NCBI RefSeq assembly: GCF_043195135.1
Contig: NZ_JBAFWP010000007.1
From: NCEH01 sp043195135
GTDB taxonomy: Bacteria > Pseudomonadota > Alphaproteobacteria > Rhizobiales > Xanthobacteraceae
Direction: 5' to 3' (one strand)
DNA length: 64,000 nucleotides
A model generated the notes under the pieces. The model ran no database searches. It was not told where the DNA came from and was given only the letters and a program-made list of their open reading frames with translations. The position numbers were made by a program, and so were the translations under genes. This document shows, piece by piece, positions 43,345 to 51,875 of this stretch. Position 1 is the first letter of the stretch. The number at the start of each line of letters is the position of its first letter.

Positions 43345-43448
43345 AGTTCCAGCAGAGGTGGAAGGTCAGAATAAATTACAAAAAATCAAAGGCCTGTCGC
43401 GATATTCAAAGGTGAATTGTCACGCGAATCGCTCAACATCAGCCGGCG

Positions 43449-43661
43449 TCATACCTTCTTGTCCGGCCGTTCCATCCAGCGGATGAGAAAGGCGGCGGGC
43501 ACGATCCAGAGCGATCCCAGCAGCACGTAGGACACGGTTTGCCACGCCCAGGGCAGTTCGGTGACGCGGCCTTGCGCGATCGCCATCGCGCCCAGCGCCC
43601 ACACCACCACCAGGATCAGCATCAGCACGGTGCCGATGAACTTGCGCAAACGCATGGGCAT
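43449..43661 (-). CDS. DUF2842 small membrane protein
   Basis: This 70-residue protein has two membrane helices (about 8-27 and 41-60: FIGTVLMLILVVVWALGA and VSYVLLGSLWIVPAAFLI) with a short loop between. It matches DUF2842, of unknown function. The start at 43659-43661 has GGAGG upstream on the minus strand. It is divergent from ctaA; a DUF2842-ctaA pairing is recurrent in alphaproteobacteria and hints at a link with cytochrome oxidase biogenesis, but that is inference. Confidence 0.78.
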   Translation of the reverse strand: MPMRLRKFIGTVLMLILVVVWALGAMAIAQGRVTELPWAWQTVSYVLLGSLWIVPAAFLIRWMERPDKKV

Positions 43662-43804
43662 CGCGCCCTCCTTTGTTGTCCTGCGGTGCGCCTCGCCCGG
43701 GCGGCGCACGCTCCCTACCGGCAGCGACGCCGCGCCGTCTTGCACCCGTGGAAGCCGCTGTATATCGGATCCGTGGGGAGGGCCATATTCTGGAGCAGGT
43801 TCCG

Positions 43805-44908
43805 ATGCCGCAGGATCGCCGCGCGATCACGTCCGCCGATGCCGCGCCCGTGCAGGGCACCCGGGCGGTTCGCCTGTGGCTTTACGCGGTCGCCGCGCTG
43901 ATCGTCCTGATGATCGTGGTCGGCGGCGCCACGCGCCTCACCGAATCCGGCCTTTCGATCACCGAATGGAAGCCGGTCACGGGCGCCCTGCCCCCGCTCT
44001 CGCAGGCCGACTGGCAGGCGGAGTTCGAGAAGTACCAGACCATTCCCCAATATGAGATCCTCAACAAGGGCATGGGGCTGGAAGGCTTCAAGCGCATTTT
44101 CTGGTGGGAATGGGGCCATCGCCTGCTGGGCCGGCTGATCGGCTTCGCCTTCCTGCTGCCGTTCCTCTATTTCGCCGTGCGCGGCGTGCTGCGCGGCCCG
44201 CTGCTGGTCAAATGCCTCGGCCTGTTCGTGCTCGGCGGGCTCCAGGGCGCGGTGGGCTGGTGGATGGTGGCCTCCGGCCTTTCCGCCCGCACCTCGGTGA
44301 GCCAGTACCGGCTGGCGGTGCATCTGACGCTCGCCTGCTTCATCCTTGCCGCCATCGTCGCGGTGGCGCGCAGCCTGACCGCCGCGGGCAAGGACAAGGT
44401 GCCGGCGCCCCTGCGGGCCGGATCGCTCCTTCTGGTGGGCCTGGTGCTGCTGCAGATCTTCGCCGGCGGACTGGTGGCGGGACTGGACGCGGGCTTCACC
44501 TTCAACACCTGGCCGCTGATCGACGGGCATTTCATTCCCGCCGCCGCGCAGCTCGGCGCGCTCGATCCCGCGTGGCGCAACCTGTTCGAGAATGTGCTGA
44601 CGGTGCAGTTCGTCCACCGCATGATCGCCTATACGCTGCTTGCGGCGGCGCTGCTGCACGCGCTCAACGCCCGGCGGTTCGGCGGCTGGGTGGCGCGCGA
44701 GGCCTGGGGCGTGTTCGCGCTCGTGTGCTGCCAGGCGCTCCTGGGCATCCTCACCCTGGTGTTCTTGGTGCCGATGGATCTCGCGCTCACCCATCAGTTC
44801 GGCGCGGCCGTGGTGTTGATCGCCGTGAGCCTGCACGCCAGCGACGTGGCACGCAGCGGCCGTGTCATCGCGCCCGCCGCATTGCCCGCGCGCCCGGCCC
44901 GGGCCTGA
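43805..44908 (+). CDS. ctaA: Heme A synthase (CtaA/Cox15)
   Basis: CtaA oxidises the methyl group of heme O to make heme A for aa3-type cytochrome oxidase. It has 367 residues and about eight membrane helices. The family pattern is present: VGGATRLTESGLSITEWKP, WWEWGHRLLGRLIGFAFLLP with His, RLAVHLTLACFILAA, QFVHRMIAYTLLAAALLHAL and LALTHQFGAAVVLIA. The paired His residues are the heme ligands. The loop after the first helix is rich in Gly/Thr as expected. It ends 3 bases before the convergent lrgB stop. Confidence 0.95.
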   Translation: MPQDRRAITSADAAPVQGTRAVRLWLYAVAALIVLMIVVGGATRLTESGLSITEWKPVTGALPPLSQADWQAEFEKYQTIPQYEILNKGMGLEGFKRIFWWEWGHRLLGRLIGFAFLLPFLYFAVRGVLRGPLLVKCLGLFVLGGLQGAVGWWMVASGLSARTSVSQYRLAVHLTLACFILAAIVAVARSLTAAGKDKVPAPLRAGSLLLVGLVLLQIFAGGLVAGLDAGFTFNTWPLIDGHFIPAAAQLGALDPAWRNLFENVLTVQFVHRMIAYTLLAAALLHALNARRFGGWVAREAWGVFALVCCQALLGILTLVFLVPMDLALTHQFGAAVVLIAVSLHASDVARSGRVIAPAALPARPARA

Positions 44909-44911
44909 GGC

Positions 44912-45610
44912 TCAGCGCAGGGCGATCGCCACCAGCGGCCCGAGCAGCAGGTTCACAAAGCCGGCAAGGATCATCACCAGGCCGGCGATGGAGCCTTCCT
45001 CGCGGCCGATCTGGTGCGCCTTGGCGACGCCCGCCCCATGGGCGCCCATGCCGAACAGCGCGCCGCGCGCCAATGTGGAGCGCAGCGGCAGCCATTTCAG
45101 CATGACCTCGCCCAGCGTCGCCCCGCAGATGCCCGTGACCACCACGAACATGGCGGTGAGATCGGGAATGCCGCCGATCTCCCCCGACATGCTCATGGCG
45201 AACGGGGTCGTGGTGGAGCGCGGCATCAGGCTGCGGCCGAGCACGTCCGGCAATCCGAGCAGATGGGCGAGGCCCCAGGCCGTGCCCAAGGCGATCGTGC
45301 TGCCCGCGAGCACGCCCACCAGCAGCACCGGCCAGTGCCGGCGGATGGTGGCGCGCTGCTCGTGGATGGGGATCGCGAACGCCACCGTCGCCGGCCCGAG
45401 CATCAGCACCAGCCAATGGGTGCCGCGCAGATAATCGGCATAATCCGTATGCAGCAGCGCTGTGAGGCCGAGGATCAGCACCGGCGTCAGCAGCAGAGGC
45501 GCGGTGAACCAGCGGGCGAACCTGCGGTTCAGCACCCGCGCCAGGGCATAGAGGCCGATGGTCGCCACCGGCCAGAAGATCAGCCAGAACAAGGGCCCGG
45601 GCTCAGGCAT
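44912..45610 (-). CDS. lrgB: LrgB/CidB family membrane protein
   Basis: This 232-residue protein has six to seven membrane helices of the LrgB/CidB family. Known roles are export of small molecules such as glycolate or pyruvate, and in Staphylococcus control of murein hydrolase activity. The conserved parts are the TTPFAMSMSGEIGGIPDLTA re-entrant region and GARGALFGMGAHGAGVAKAH. The start overlaps the lrgA stop by 8 bases. With lrgA and a divergent LysR gene it forms a small regulated unit. Confidence 0.9.
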   Translation of the reverse strand: MPEPGPLFWLIFWPVATIGLYALARVLNRRFARWFTAPLLLTPVLILGLTALLHTDYADYLRGTHWLVLMLGPATVAFAIPIHEQRATIRRHWPVLLVGVLAGSTIALGTAWGLAHLLGLPDVLGRSLMPRSTTTPFAMSMSGEIGGIPDLTAMFVVVTGICGATLGEVMLKWLPLRSTLARGALFGMGAHGAGVAKAHQIGREEGSIAGLVMILAGFVNLLLGPLVAIALR

Positions 45611-46028
45611 TGCCCGCCTCCCCGGCGTGGCGCAGGCTATGACGCAGGCTGAAGCGATAGGCGAAATCCACGATCAGCGCCGTGGTGCCCATGACGGCCA
45701 CGGTGCCGATGAGGATGACGGCTCCGATCTTGAGCCCGAGTGTGCCGACGAATTCGCCATGCTCCATCACCGCCATGACCGCCGGCACGAAGAACAGCAG
45801 CATTTCCGCGAGCAGCCAATAGGCGCCGAGCCGCACGCTCGCCGCCCGCAGCACGCCGGTGGCGAGCAGCACCAGCAGCAGGCCCATGCCCACCACCCCG
45901 CCCGGCAGCGGCAGATGCAGCCAGCGCACCAGCGTATCGCCCGCCAGCCAGAAGCCGAGCAGAACCAGGATCTGGAGCACGCGCGTGCGGCGCAGCATAA
46001 GACGGAGGCGGGTGAGAATCCCGGACAT
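45603..46028 (-). CDS. lrgA: LrgA/CidA family holin-like protein
   Basis: This 141-residue membrane protein has four helices typical of LrgA/CidA. VLQILVLLGFWLAGDTLVRW and the motif LPLPGGVVGMGLLLVLLATG are followed by a third and fourth helix near LLAEMLLFFVPAVMAVM. The chosen start at 46026-46028 omits an upstream extension with no membrane or family signal. It precedes and overlaps lrgB. A LysR gene (46143) reads the opposite way and shares the 114-bp promoter region. Confidence 0.88.
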   Translation of the reverse strand: MSGILTRLRLMLRRTRVLQILVLLGFWLAGDTLVRWLHLPLPGGVVGMGLLLVLLATGVLRAASVRLGAYWLLAEMLLFFVPAVMAVMEHGEFVGTLGLKIGAVILIGTVAVMGTTALIVDFAYRFSLRHSLRHAGEAGNA

Positions 46029-46088
46029 GGGAGCGGTCCACGAACAGAAGCGGCAGGAAGTGATTTGAAGCTTAGGGTGCGGTGCGAT

Positions 46089-46103
46089 ATTCGTAAAATG
46101 AAT
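46089..46103. promoter_or_regulatory. Candidate LysR-type operator between lrgA and the LysR gene
   Basis: ATTC-GTAAAAT-GAAT is an inverted repeat with a T-N11-A spacing (T46090 to A46102), the classic LysR-type box. It lies in the AT-rich part of the divergent intergenic region. Confidence 0.45.
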
Positions 46104-46142
46104 TGAATGAATTCTGTTCAGTCCAAATTGGAATGACACACC

Positions 46143-47075
46143 ATGGAGCTGCGCACCCTGCGCGCCTTCGTCGAAGTGGTCCGCCAGGGCGGCTTCTCCC
46201 AGGCCGCCAAGACCGTGTTCGCGACCCAGTCCACCGTCAGCAAGGCGGTGAAGCATCTGGAGGACGAGCTGGGCGTGGTTCTGCTGGATCGCCTCGGCCA
46301 TCGCAGCGAGCTGACCGCCGCCGGCGAGATCGTCTATCGCCGGGCGCTCACCATGCTGGCGGAGCGCGAGGACCTCACCACTGAACTCGACGAATTGCGC
46401 GGGCTGAAGATCGGCATCCTGCGGCTCGGCCTGCCGCCGCTCGGCAGTTCAACGCTGTTCGCGCCTTTGTTCGCGCAATATCGCAGCCGCTACCCGGGCA
46501 TCGAGATCCGCCTCGTGGAACAGGGCAGCAAACGGCTGGAAGAGATTCTGCTGGCGGGCGAAGTCGAGCTGGCGGGCTCGCTGCTGCCGGTGGCGGAGGC
46601 ATTCGCGGCCCAGCCGGTACATCTGGAGCCGCTGGTGGTGCTGATGCCCGAGAGCCATCCCCTGGCGCAAGCGCCGCGCCTCACGTTTCCGGAGCTTTCG
46701 GCCCTGCCCTTCATCCTGTTCGAGAGCGGGTTCGCGCTCAACCAGGTGATTCTCGATGCGTGCGAGCGGGCGGGCGTCTCGCCCACCATCATCGCCCGCT
46801 CGGGGCAGATCGACTTCATCGTGGCGCTGGTGGGCGCGGGGCTCGGCATCGGCTTCCTGCCCCGCGCCATCGCCGAGCAGCGCCACCATCCCTCGGTGGC
46901 GCTGGTGCCCCTGGACGAGCCCAGCACCGACTGGCACATGGCGCTGATCTGGCGCCGCCGGGCCTATCTTTCCCACGCCGCCCGCGCCTGGCTTGCCCTG
47001 GCGCGGGAATATTATGGCGCGGGTGACGAGACGGGCGTCACGCGATCGCCAGCGCCTGCTGAAGATCGGCGATGA
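46143..47075 (+). CDS. LysR-type regulator beside lrgAB
   Basis: This 310-residue regulator has an N-terminal winged helix with ELRTLRAFVEVVRQGGFSQ and VFATQSTVSKAVKHLEDELG, and a periplasmic-binding-like effector domain (from about 90). The divergent position against lrgAB resembles the CidR arrangement, in which a LysR protein responds to acetate or overflow metabolism. This is inference from context. A T-N11-A box lies in the shared promoter. The 3' end overlaps the convergent metY gene by 38 bases. Confidence 0.88.
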   Translation: MELRTLRAFVEVVRQGGFSQAAKTVFATQSTVSKAVKHLEDELGVVLLDRLGHRSELTAAGEIVYRRALTMLAEREDLTTELDELRGLKIGILRLGLPPLGSSTLFAPLFAQYRSRYPGIEIRLVEQGSKRLEEILLAGEVELAGSLLPVAEAFAAQPVHLEPLVVLMPESHPLAQAPRLTFPELSALPFILFESGFALNQVILDACERAGVSPTIIARSGQIDFIVALVGAGLGIGFLPRAIAEQRHHPSVALVPLDEPSTDWHMALIWRRRAYLSHAARAWLALAREYYGAGDETGVTRSPAPAEDRR

Positions 47076-48321
47076 TGTCGGCCACGTCCTCGATGCCCAC
47101 GGAAAGCCGCACCACCTCGGGCCCGGCCCCGGCCGCGACCTTGGCCTCGTCGGACAGCTGGCGATGGGTGGTGGACGCGGGATGGATGATCAGCGAGCGC
47201 GTGTCGCCGATGTTCGCGAGGTGCGAGAACAGCTCGACGTGGGAGACGAGCTTCACGCCGGCCTCATAGCCACCCTTGAGGCCGAAGGTGAACACGGCGC
47301 CGGCGCCCTTGGGCAAATATTTGCGGGCGAGCGCGTGATATTTGTCGTCCGGCAGGCCGGGATAGCTCACCCATTCCACCGCCGGATGAGCGGCCAGGAA
47401 TTTCGCCACGGCAAGAGCGTTCTCGCTGTGCTGCTTCATGCGCAGGGTGAGCGTCTCGATGCCGGTGAGGATGAGGAAGGCGTTGAACGGCGAGAGCGCC
47501 GGGCCGAGATCGCGCAGCCCGAGCACGCGCGCGGCGATGGCGAAGGCGAAATTGCCGAAGGTCTCGTGCAGCACGATGCCCTGATATTCCGGCCGCGGCT
47601 GCGAGAGGAAGGGATAGCGATCGGTCGCGGACCAGTTGAAAGTGCCCGCGTCCACGATCACGCCGCCGATGGAATTGCCGTGTCCGCCCAGGAACTTGGT
47701 GGCGGAATGGATGACGATGTCCGCGCCATGCTCGATCGGGCGCCACAGATAGGGCGTGGCCAGCGTGTTGTCGACGATCAGCGGCAGGCCGGCGGCCTTG
47801 GCGATCTGGGAAATGGCCGCGATGTCGGTCACCACGCCGCCCGGATTGGCGATGGATTCGGTAAAGATGGCCTTGGTCTTGGGCGTAATGGCGCGCTCGA
47901 ACGAGGAGATATCGTCCGGATCCGCCCACGCAACGTTCCAGCCGAAGCTCTTGAAGGCATGCGTGAATTGGTTGATGGAGCCGCCGTACAGCTTACGTGA
48001 GGCGACAAATTCGTCCCCCGGCGACAGCATGGTCTGGAACACCAGCAACTGCGCCGCATGGCCGGACGCCACCGCGAGCGCGGCCGTGCCGCCTTCCAGC
48101 GCCGCGACGCGCTCTTCCAGCACCGCGTTCGTGGGATTGCCGATGCGGGTATAGATGTTGCCGAAGGTCTGGAGGCCGAACAGCGCCGCCGCGTGGTCCA
48201 CGTCATCGAACACGAACGAAGTGGTCTGGTAGATCGGCGTCGCCCGCGCGCCCGTGGTCGGGTCGGGCTGGGCGCCCGCATGGATGGCGAGGGTGGCGAA
48301 GCCGGGTTCGCGATCGGTCAT
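47038..48321 (-). CDS. metY: O-acetylhomoserine sulfhydrylase (MetY)
   Basis: MetY makes homocysteine (or methionine) from O-acetylhomoserine and sulfide using PLP. It has 427 residues. The PLP Lys is in HSATKFLGGHGNSIGGVIVD, the ring-stacking region is VASGHAAQLLVFQTMLSPGD, and the N-terminal TIYTRIGNPT-type motif reads IYTRIGNPTNAVLEE. ATG 48319-48321 has GGAGGAG upstream. No SAM-II-like riboswitch core was found in the 113-base gap before it. The CoA-binding gene precedes it on the same strand. The 3' end overlaps the LysR gene. Confidence 0.94.
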   Translation of the reverse strand: MTDREPGFATLAIHAGAQPDPTTGARATPIYQTTSFVFDDVDHAAALFGLQTFGNIYTRIGNPTNAVLEERVAALEGGTAALAVASGHAAQLLVFQTMLSPGDEFVASRKLYGGSINQFTHAFKSFGWNVAWADPDDISSFERAITPKTKAIFTESIANPGGVVTDIAAISQIAKAAGLPLIVDNTLATPYLWRPIEHGADIVIHSATKFLGGHGNSIGGVIVDAGTFNWSATDRYPFLSQPRPEYQGIVLHETFGNFAFAIAARVLGLRDLGPALSPFNAFLILTGIETLTLRMKQHSENALAVAKFLAAHPAVEWVSYPGLPDDKYHALARKYLPKGAGAVFTFGLKGGYEAGVKLVSHVELFSHLANIGDTRSLIIHPASTTHRQLSDEAKVAAGAGPEVVRLSVGIEDVADIIADLQQALAIA

Positions 48322-48434
48322 GGCTGGTCTCCTCCGAGTCCCCGGCATTATGCCGTGGCCTTCATGTTATATTCTAGTTCATCCACTGAAAAAATGTTGT
48401 TTAGAACGTCGCACGTGGAGTTCGCGGCAATAAG

Positions 48435-48983
48435 CTATTGCGCATCGCCCGGCGGCTTCGGCGTACGGGAGAGCGACAGGCGCTGCACCCCGCTGCCCAG
48501 GCGCTGCGGGCGCTTGGAGGAAATGGTGCGGCTGTTGACGCCGGTCCAGCCGATCTCGCCGGACAGCCGGCCGTATTCGATCTTCGGACAGCGGTCCATC
48601 ACCACCTGGAGGCCGGCCGCCTCGGCGCGCGCCGCCGCTTCGTCATGGCGCACGCCGAGCTGGAGCCAGAGCACCTTGGGCAGCGGAGACAGCGCGAGCG
48701 CCTCGTCCAGAACCGAGGGCACGAAGGCCGGGGCGCGGAACACGTCCACCATGTCGATGGGCACCGGCACGTCGGCGAGCCGGCCATAGAAAGCACGGCC
48801 CGCGAGCTCCTTCCCGACCTGGCCGGGATTGATGGGATAGACCTCGAAGCCGCGTTCGGAGAGATATTTCGTCACGAAGAAGGACGGGCGCGCCGGATTG
48901 GGGCTCGCGCCGACGACGGCGATGGTGCGGCAGCGGCTCAGGATGTCGCGGATATAGGCGTCGTCATAGCGATCGTGATTCAT
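48435..48983 (-). CDS. CoA-binding domain protein
   Basis: This 182-residue Rossmann-fold protein has a CoA-binding domain like the YccU/DUF-type group. The nucleotide loop is RTIAVVGASPNPARPSFF, followed by KYLSERGFEVYPINPGQ, KVLWLQLGVRHDEAAARAEA and the terminal CPKIEYGRL. The conserved Cys before PKIE is in VVMDRCPKIEYGRL. Its function is not settled; nearness to metY is frequent in alphaproteobacteria. It starts at ATG 48981-48983, 47 bases after the tatD stop. Confidence 0.85.
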   Translation of the reverse strand: MNHDRYDDAYIRDILSRCRTIAVVGASPNPARPSFFVTKYLSERGFEVYPINPGQVGKELAGRAFYGRLADVPVPIDMVDVFRAPAFVPSVLDEALALSPLPKVLWLQLGVRHDEAAARAEAAGLQVVMDRCPKIEYGRLSGEIGWTGVNSRTISSKRPQRLGSGVQRLSLSRTPKPPGDAQ

Positions 48984-49030
48984 GAGGAAAGTCCCTGCGT
49001 CCCGCGCGCCCTGCTTAACGGCAGAATGGC

Positions 49031-49810
49031 TCAGGCGCGCCGCGCCTTCGAGAACAAGGTGAAGAAATTCTGCGTGGTGCGGTCGGCGATCTCCTCCAGC
49101 GTGGTGCCGCGCGCGGCGGCGAGCACGGTAGCGGTTTCGCGCACGAAAGAGGGTTCGTTGCGCTTGCCGCGATGGGGCGTGGGCGCGAGGAACGGCGCGT
49201 CGGTCTCCACCAGCAGCCGCTCGGCCGGGAGCGCGGCGGCCAGCTCGCGCAGCGCGGCGCTGTTCTTGAACGTGATGACACCGGAGAAGGAGACATATCC
49301 GCCGAGCGCCACCGCCCGGTGCGCGAGGTCCGCCCCGCCGGTGTAGCAATGCAGCAGGAAGGGAAACGCGCCCTTCGCGCTCTCCGCCTCCAGGATGGCG
49401 GCCACATCGTCGTCCGCCTCGCGCGCATGGATCACCAGCGGCAGGCCGGTTTCGCGGGCGGCGGCGATATGGGTGTGGAAGCCGTGGGCCTGCGCGTCGC
49501 GGGGGCTCTTGTCATAATGGTAATCGAGCCCCACTTCGCCGATCGCCACCACCTTGGGATGGGCCGAGAGCGCCACGAGGTCCGCCGTCGTCACGTCCGG
49601 CTCTTCCGCCGCCTGGTGCGGATGGGTGCCCACCGAGCAGAACACATTCTCGAACCGCTCGGCGATGGCGCGGATCTGGTCGAAGCGCTTCACGCGGGTG
49701 GAGATGGTCACGAGATGGGAGACGCCGACGTCCCGGGCCCGCGCGACGATTGCGGGCAGCTCCTCGGCGAAATCGGGGAAATCAAGGTGGCAGTGGCTAT
49801 CGACGAGCAT
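49031..49810 (-). CDS. tatD: TatD-family metal-dependent hydrolase
   Basis: TatD proteins are TIM-barrel nucleases of the amidohydrolase type. This one has 259 residues. The metal ligands are DSHCHLDFPDF at the N terminus (His6, His8), the Glu in VAIGEVGLDYHYDKSP, LPLVIHAREADDDVAAIL, FLLHCYTGGADL and LLVETDAPFLAP. The barrel is complete. In relatives tatD is usually followed by the PhnP-like MBL gene; here that gene is at 4568-5362. The CoA-binding gene follows 47 bases later. Confidence 0.94.
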   Translation of the reverse strand: MLVDSHCHLDFPDFAEELPAIVARARDVGVSHLVTISTRVKRFDQIRAIAERFENVFCSVGTHPHQAAEEPDVTTADLVALSAHPKVVAIGEVGLDYHYDKSPRDAQAHGFHTHIAAARETGLPLVIHAREADDDVAAILEAESAKGAFPFLLHCYTGGADLAHRAVALGGYVSFSGVITFKNSAALRELAAALPAERLLVETDAPFLAPTPHRGKRNEPSFVRETATVLAAARGTTLEEIADRTTQNFFTLFSKARRA

Positions 49811-49860
49811 GAATGAGGGCCTTCAGAACAGGCCCCTCACATAGGCATTCGGCGCCGCCG

Positions 49861-49886
49861 CGTCGAGCCGCCACGTCGAGCCGCCA
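49861..49886. repeat. 13-bp tandem repeat
   Basis: CGTCGAGCCGCCA occurs twice in exact tandem and the first four bases occur again right after. It lies in the 113-bp gap between tatD and the LysR gene and looks like a slippage duplication. Confidence 0.6.
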
Positions 49887-49923
49887 CGTGGATCGGGCGT
49901 CCGCGTGTTGGCGAAGCTGCGCC

Positions 49924-50817
49924 CTAACCCTGCCCCTCGAACAGGGCCCGCTCGCGCCGGAACAGATCGAGCAGCGCGTCGGCCACCAGGCGGAAGCGGG
50001 CATCCGCGCGGGCATCGGGGCGCGTCAGCAGCCACAATTCGCGGGCCGGCGGGCGATGCGGCATCTCCAGGACGGACAGGGCCGGATGGCCGGCGGCGAG
50101 GAAATGCGGCAGCAAGGCGATGCCGCAGCCCGCGGCCGCCGCCTGCGCCTGCCCGGCCTGGCTGTTGGTGCGGAAGGAAAATCGCGCGCGGGGAAACTGG
50201 CGCGCCAGCCAGAGCGCTTCCGGCAGATGGGCCGCCGCCTCGTCGAAGCCGACGAAATGGGGCGCCTCCCCTTGGCTCATGCGGGCATGCCAGTCCGGCG
50301 TCGCATAGAAGGCGAGCCCCACGCCGCAAGCCCGCCGTGCCAGCAGGTCGCCGTCCTGCGGCCGGGCGAGGCGAAGCGCAATGTCCGCCTCGTGGCGTTG
50401 CAGGCTCACCGCGCGCCGGTCGGCGATCAGTTCGAGATCAAGCGCGGGATGCCGCGCCTGGAGCGCCGCCAGGTGCGGCAGCAGGAACACCTCCGCGAGG
50501 CTCGCGGTCGCAGTCACGCGCACCCGCCCGGCATAGGCGTCGCGCGGGGTCTCCTCCAGCAGGGCCTTGGCGGCGCGCTCCATCGCCATTGCGATGTCGA
50601 GCGCGCGCCGGCCCGCCTCGGTCAAATCATAGCCGGCGGCATTGCGCGCCAGGAGCGGCGCGCCGATGGCCGCCTCCAGCGCCGCCACATTGCGCGACAC
50701 GGTGCTGTGATTGACGCCCAGCGCGCGCGCTGCCGCGGAAAGGCTGCCGTGCCGCGCGAGCGCTGCGAAGACCCGAAGCTGGTCCCAATCGAGATCTGTG
50801 CGAGAATGAGCGGCCAT
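49924..50817 (-). CDS. LysR-type regulator (GcvA/DsdC-like N terminus)
   Basis: This 297-residue regulator has an N-terminal winged helix: LRVFAALARHGSLSAAARAL and HSTVSRNVAALEAAIGAPLL. The effector-binding part starts near residue 90. It is transcribed divergently from the metallo-hydrolase at 50912, with a 94-bp shared promoter region holding an inverted repeat. The pair probably forms a regulator with its target. The effector is unknown. Confidence 0.88.
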   Translation of the reverse strand: MAAHSRTDLDWDQLRVFAALARHGSLSAAARALGVNHSTVSRNVAALEAAIGAPLLARNAAGYDLTEAGRRALDIAMAMERAAKALLEETPRDAYAGRVRVTATASLAEVFLLPHLAALQARHPALDLELIADRRAVSLQRHEADIALRLARPQDGDLLARRACGVGLAFYATPDWHARMSQGEAPHFVGFDEAAAHLPEALWLARQFPRARFSFRTNSQAGQAQAAAAGCGIALLPHFLAAGHPALSVLEMPHRPPARELWLLTRPDARADARFRLVADALLDLFRRERALFEGQG

Positions 50818-50848
50818 TGCGCAGTTTTCGGGAATTTTCGCGCAGATG

Positions 50849-50867
50849 GCCAGCGCCTAATGCTGGC
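50849..50867. promoter_or_regulatory. Candidate operator between the LysR gene and the metallo-hydrolase
   Basis: GCCAGC-GCCTAAT-GCTGGC is a perfect 6-bp inverted repeat with a 7-base spacer, 45 bases before the hydrolase start. The position suits a regulator site. Confidence 0.4.
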
Positions 50868-50911
50868 GGTGAACCCGGCGCCCGGCGGCGCCCCATCGGA
50901 GAGCCGATCCC

Positions 50912-51682
50912 ATGCCGTCACCCGCACCCATCCGCCTCACGCTCATCGGCGGCCCGACCCTGCTGATCGAGATCGCCGGCCTGCGCCTGCTCACCGATCC
51001 CACTTTCGACGTGCCCGGCGATTATGCCTCGGGCACCATCACGCTGCACAAGCTTACCGGACCGGCCATCGCGGTGGAGGAGATCGGCGCCATCGACGCG
51101 GTGCTGCTGAGCCACGACCAGCATGCGGACAATCTAGACCGCGCGGGCCGCGCCTTCCTGCCCAAGGCGGGCACCACCTTCACCACCCGCATCGGCGCCG
51201 AGCGGCTCGGCCTCGGCGAGGGGCTGGCGCCCTGGGACACGCGCGAATTGAAGACGCCGGACGGCGGGCGCCTGTTCGTGACCGCGGTCCCCGCACGCCA
51301 CGGCCCTCCCGGCATCGAGCCCATCGCCGGCGAGGTGATCGGCTTTGCCCTGGGCATCGAGGCGCCGGGGGATGCGCTCTATATTTCCGGCGATACGGTC
51401 TGGTACGAGGGCGTCGCGGAAATCGCGAAGCGCTTCTCCCCGCGCATCGCCGTACTGTTCACCGGCGCCGCCAAGCCGCGCGGCGCGTTCCATCTGACCA
51501 TGGACGCCAATGACGCGCTGGAAGCGGCGCATGCCTTCTCCGGCGCGCGCATCGTCGCCGTGCATAATGAGGGGTGGGGGCATTTCAGCGAGGCGGAGGA
51601 CGAGCTGGCCCACGCCTTCACGGCGCTCGGCCTCGGCGACCGGCTCGCCCGGCTTCAGAGGGGCGAGCCGCTGGCGCTTTAG
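50912..51682 (+). CDS. MBL-fold metallo-hydrolase
   Basis: This 256-residue protein belongs to the UlaG/L-ascorbate-6-P-lactonase-like branch of metallo-beta-lactamases. The opening LTLIGGPTLLIEIAGLRLLT fits. The metal motif is LLSHDQHADNLD (HxxHxD) with later ligands in TAVPARHGPP, LYISGDTVWYEG and VHNEGWGHFSE. No substrate is implied. It is divergent from a LysR gene that may control it, and its 3' end faces the parS-type palindrome. Confidence 0.88.
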   Translation: MPSPAPIRLTLIGGPTLLIEIAGLRLLTDPTFDVPGDYASGTITLHKLTGPAIAVEEIGAIDAVLLSHDQHADNLDRAGRAFLPKAGTTFTTRIGAERLGLGEGLAPWDTRELKTPDGGRLFVTAVPARHGPPGIEPIAGEVIGFALGIEAPGDALYISGDTVWYEGVAEIAKRFSPRIAVLFTGAAKPRGAFHLTMDANDALEAAHAFSGARIVAVHNEGWGHFSEAEDELAHAFTALGLGDRLARLQRGEPLAL

Positions 51683-51832
51683 GGCGGCGCTTCCCCTCGA
51701 CCGAGACGCGCGGAAGGCGTCCGGATTCATGCGCGGCGAACGTCCGGCCGAAATCGCGGATTGGTCCACAGCAGAAGCGCGGAGAAACGCGGAGAAGCGT
51801 CACGAAACCGCTGTTCGTCTGCGCTAACTTAT

Positions 51833-51848
51833 TGTTTCACGTGAAACA
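51833..51848. other. parS-type ParB-binding palindrome
   Basis: TGTTTCACGTGAAACA is a 16-of-16 match to the consensus chromosomal ParB-binding parS site and a perfect palindrome. It lies in the 193-bp gap between the convergent metallo-hydrolase and glycosyltransferase genes. No parA, parB, gidA or trmE gene is in the window. On the minus strand it also reads as a six-codon MFHVKQ frame, which is the usual coincidence at parS sites. Confidence 0.8.
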
Positions 51849-51875
51849 TTTTCGGTGCCGCAGGGCCTGGACGGC

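Noticed and set aside
48322..48434. Possible SAM riboswitch before metY
   Set aside because: No SAM-II-like pseudoknot core or conserved loop sequence could be found on the minus strand of this 113-base gap.
51829..51849. Short MFHVKQ frame on the minus strand
   Set aside because: It has six codons and is a by-product of the parS palindrome. The MFHVK reading is common at such sites.
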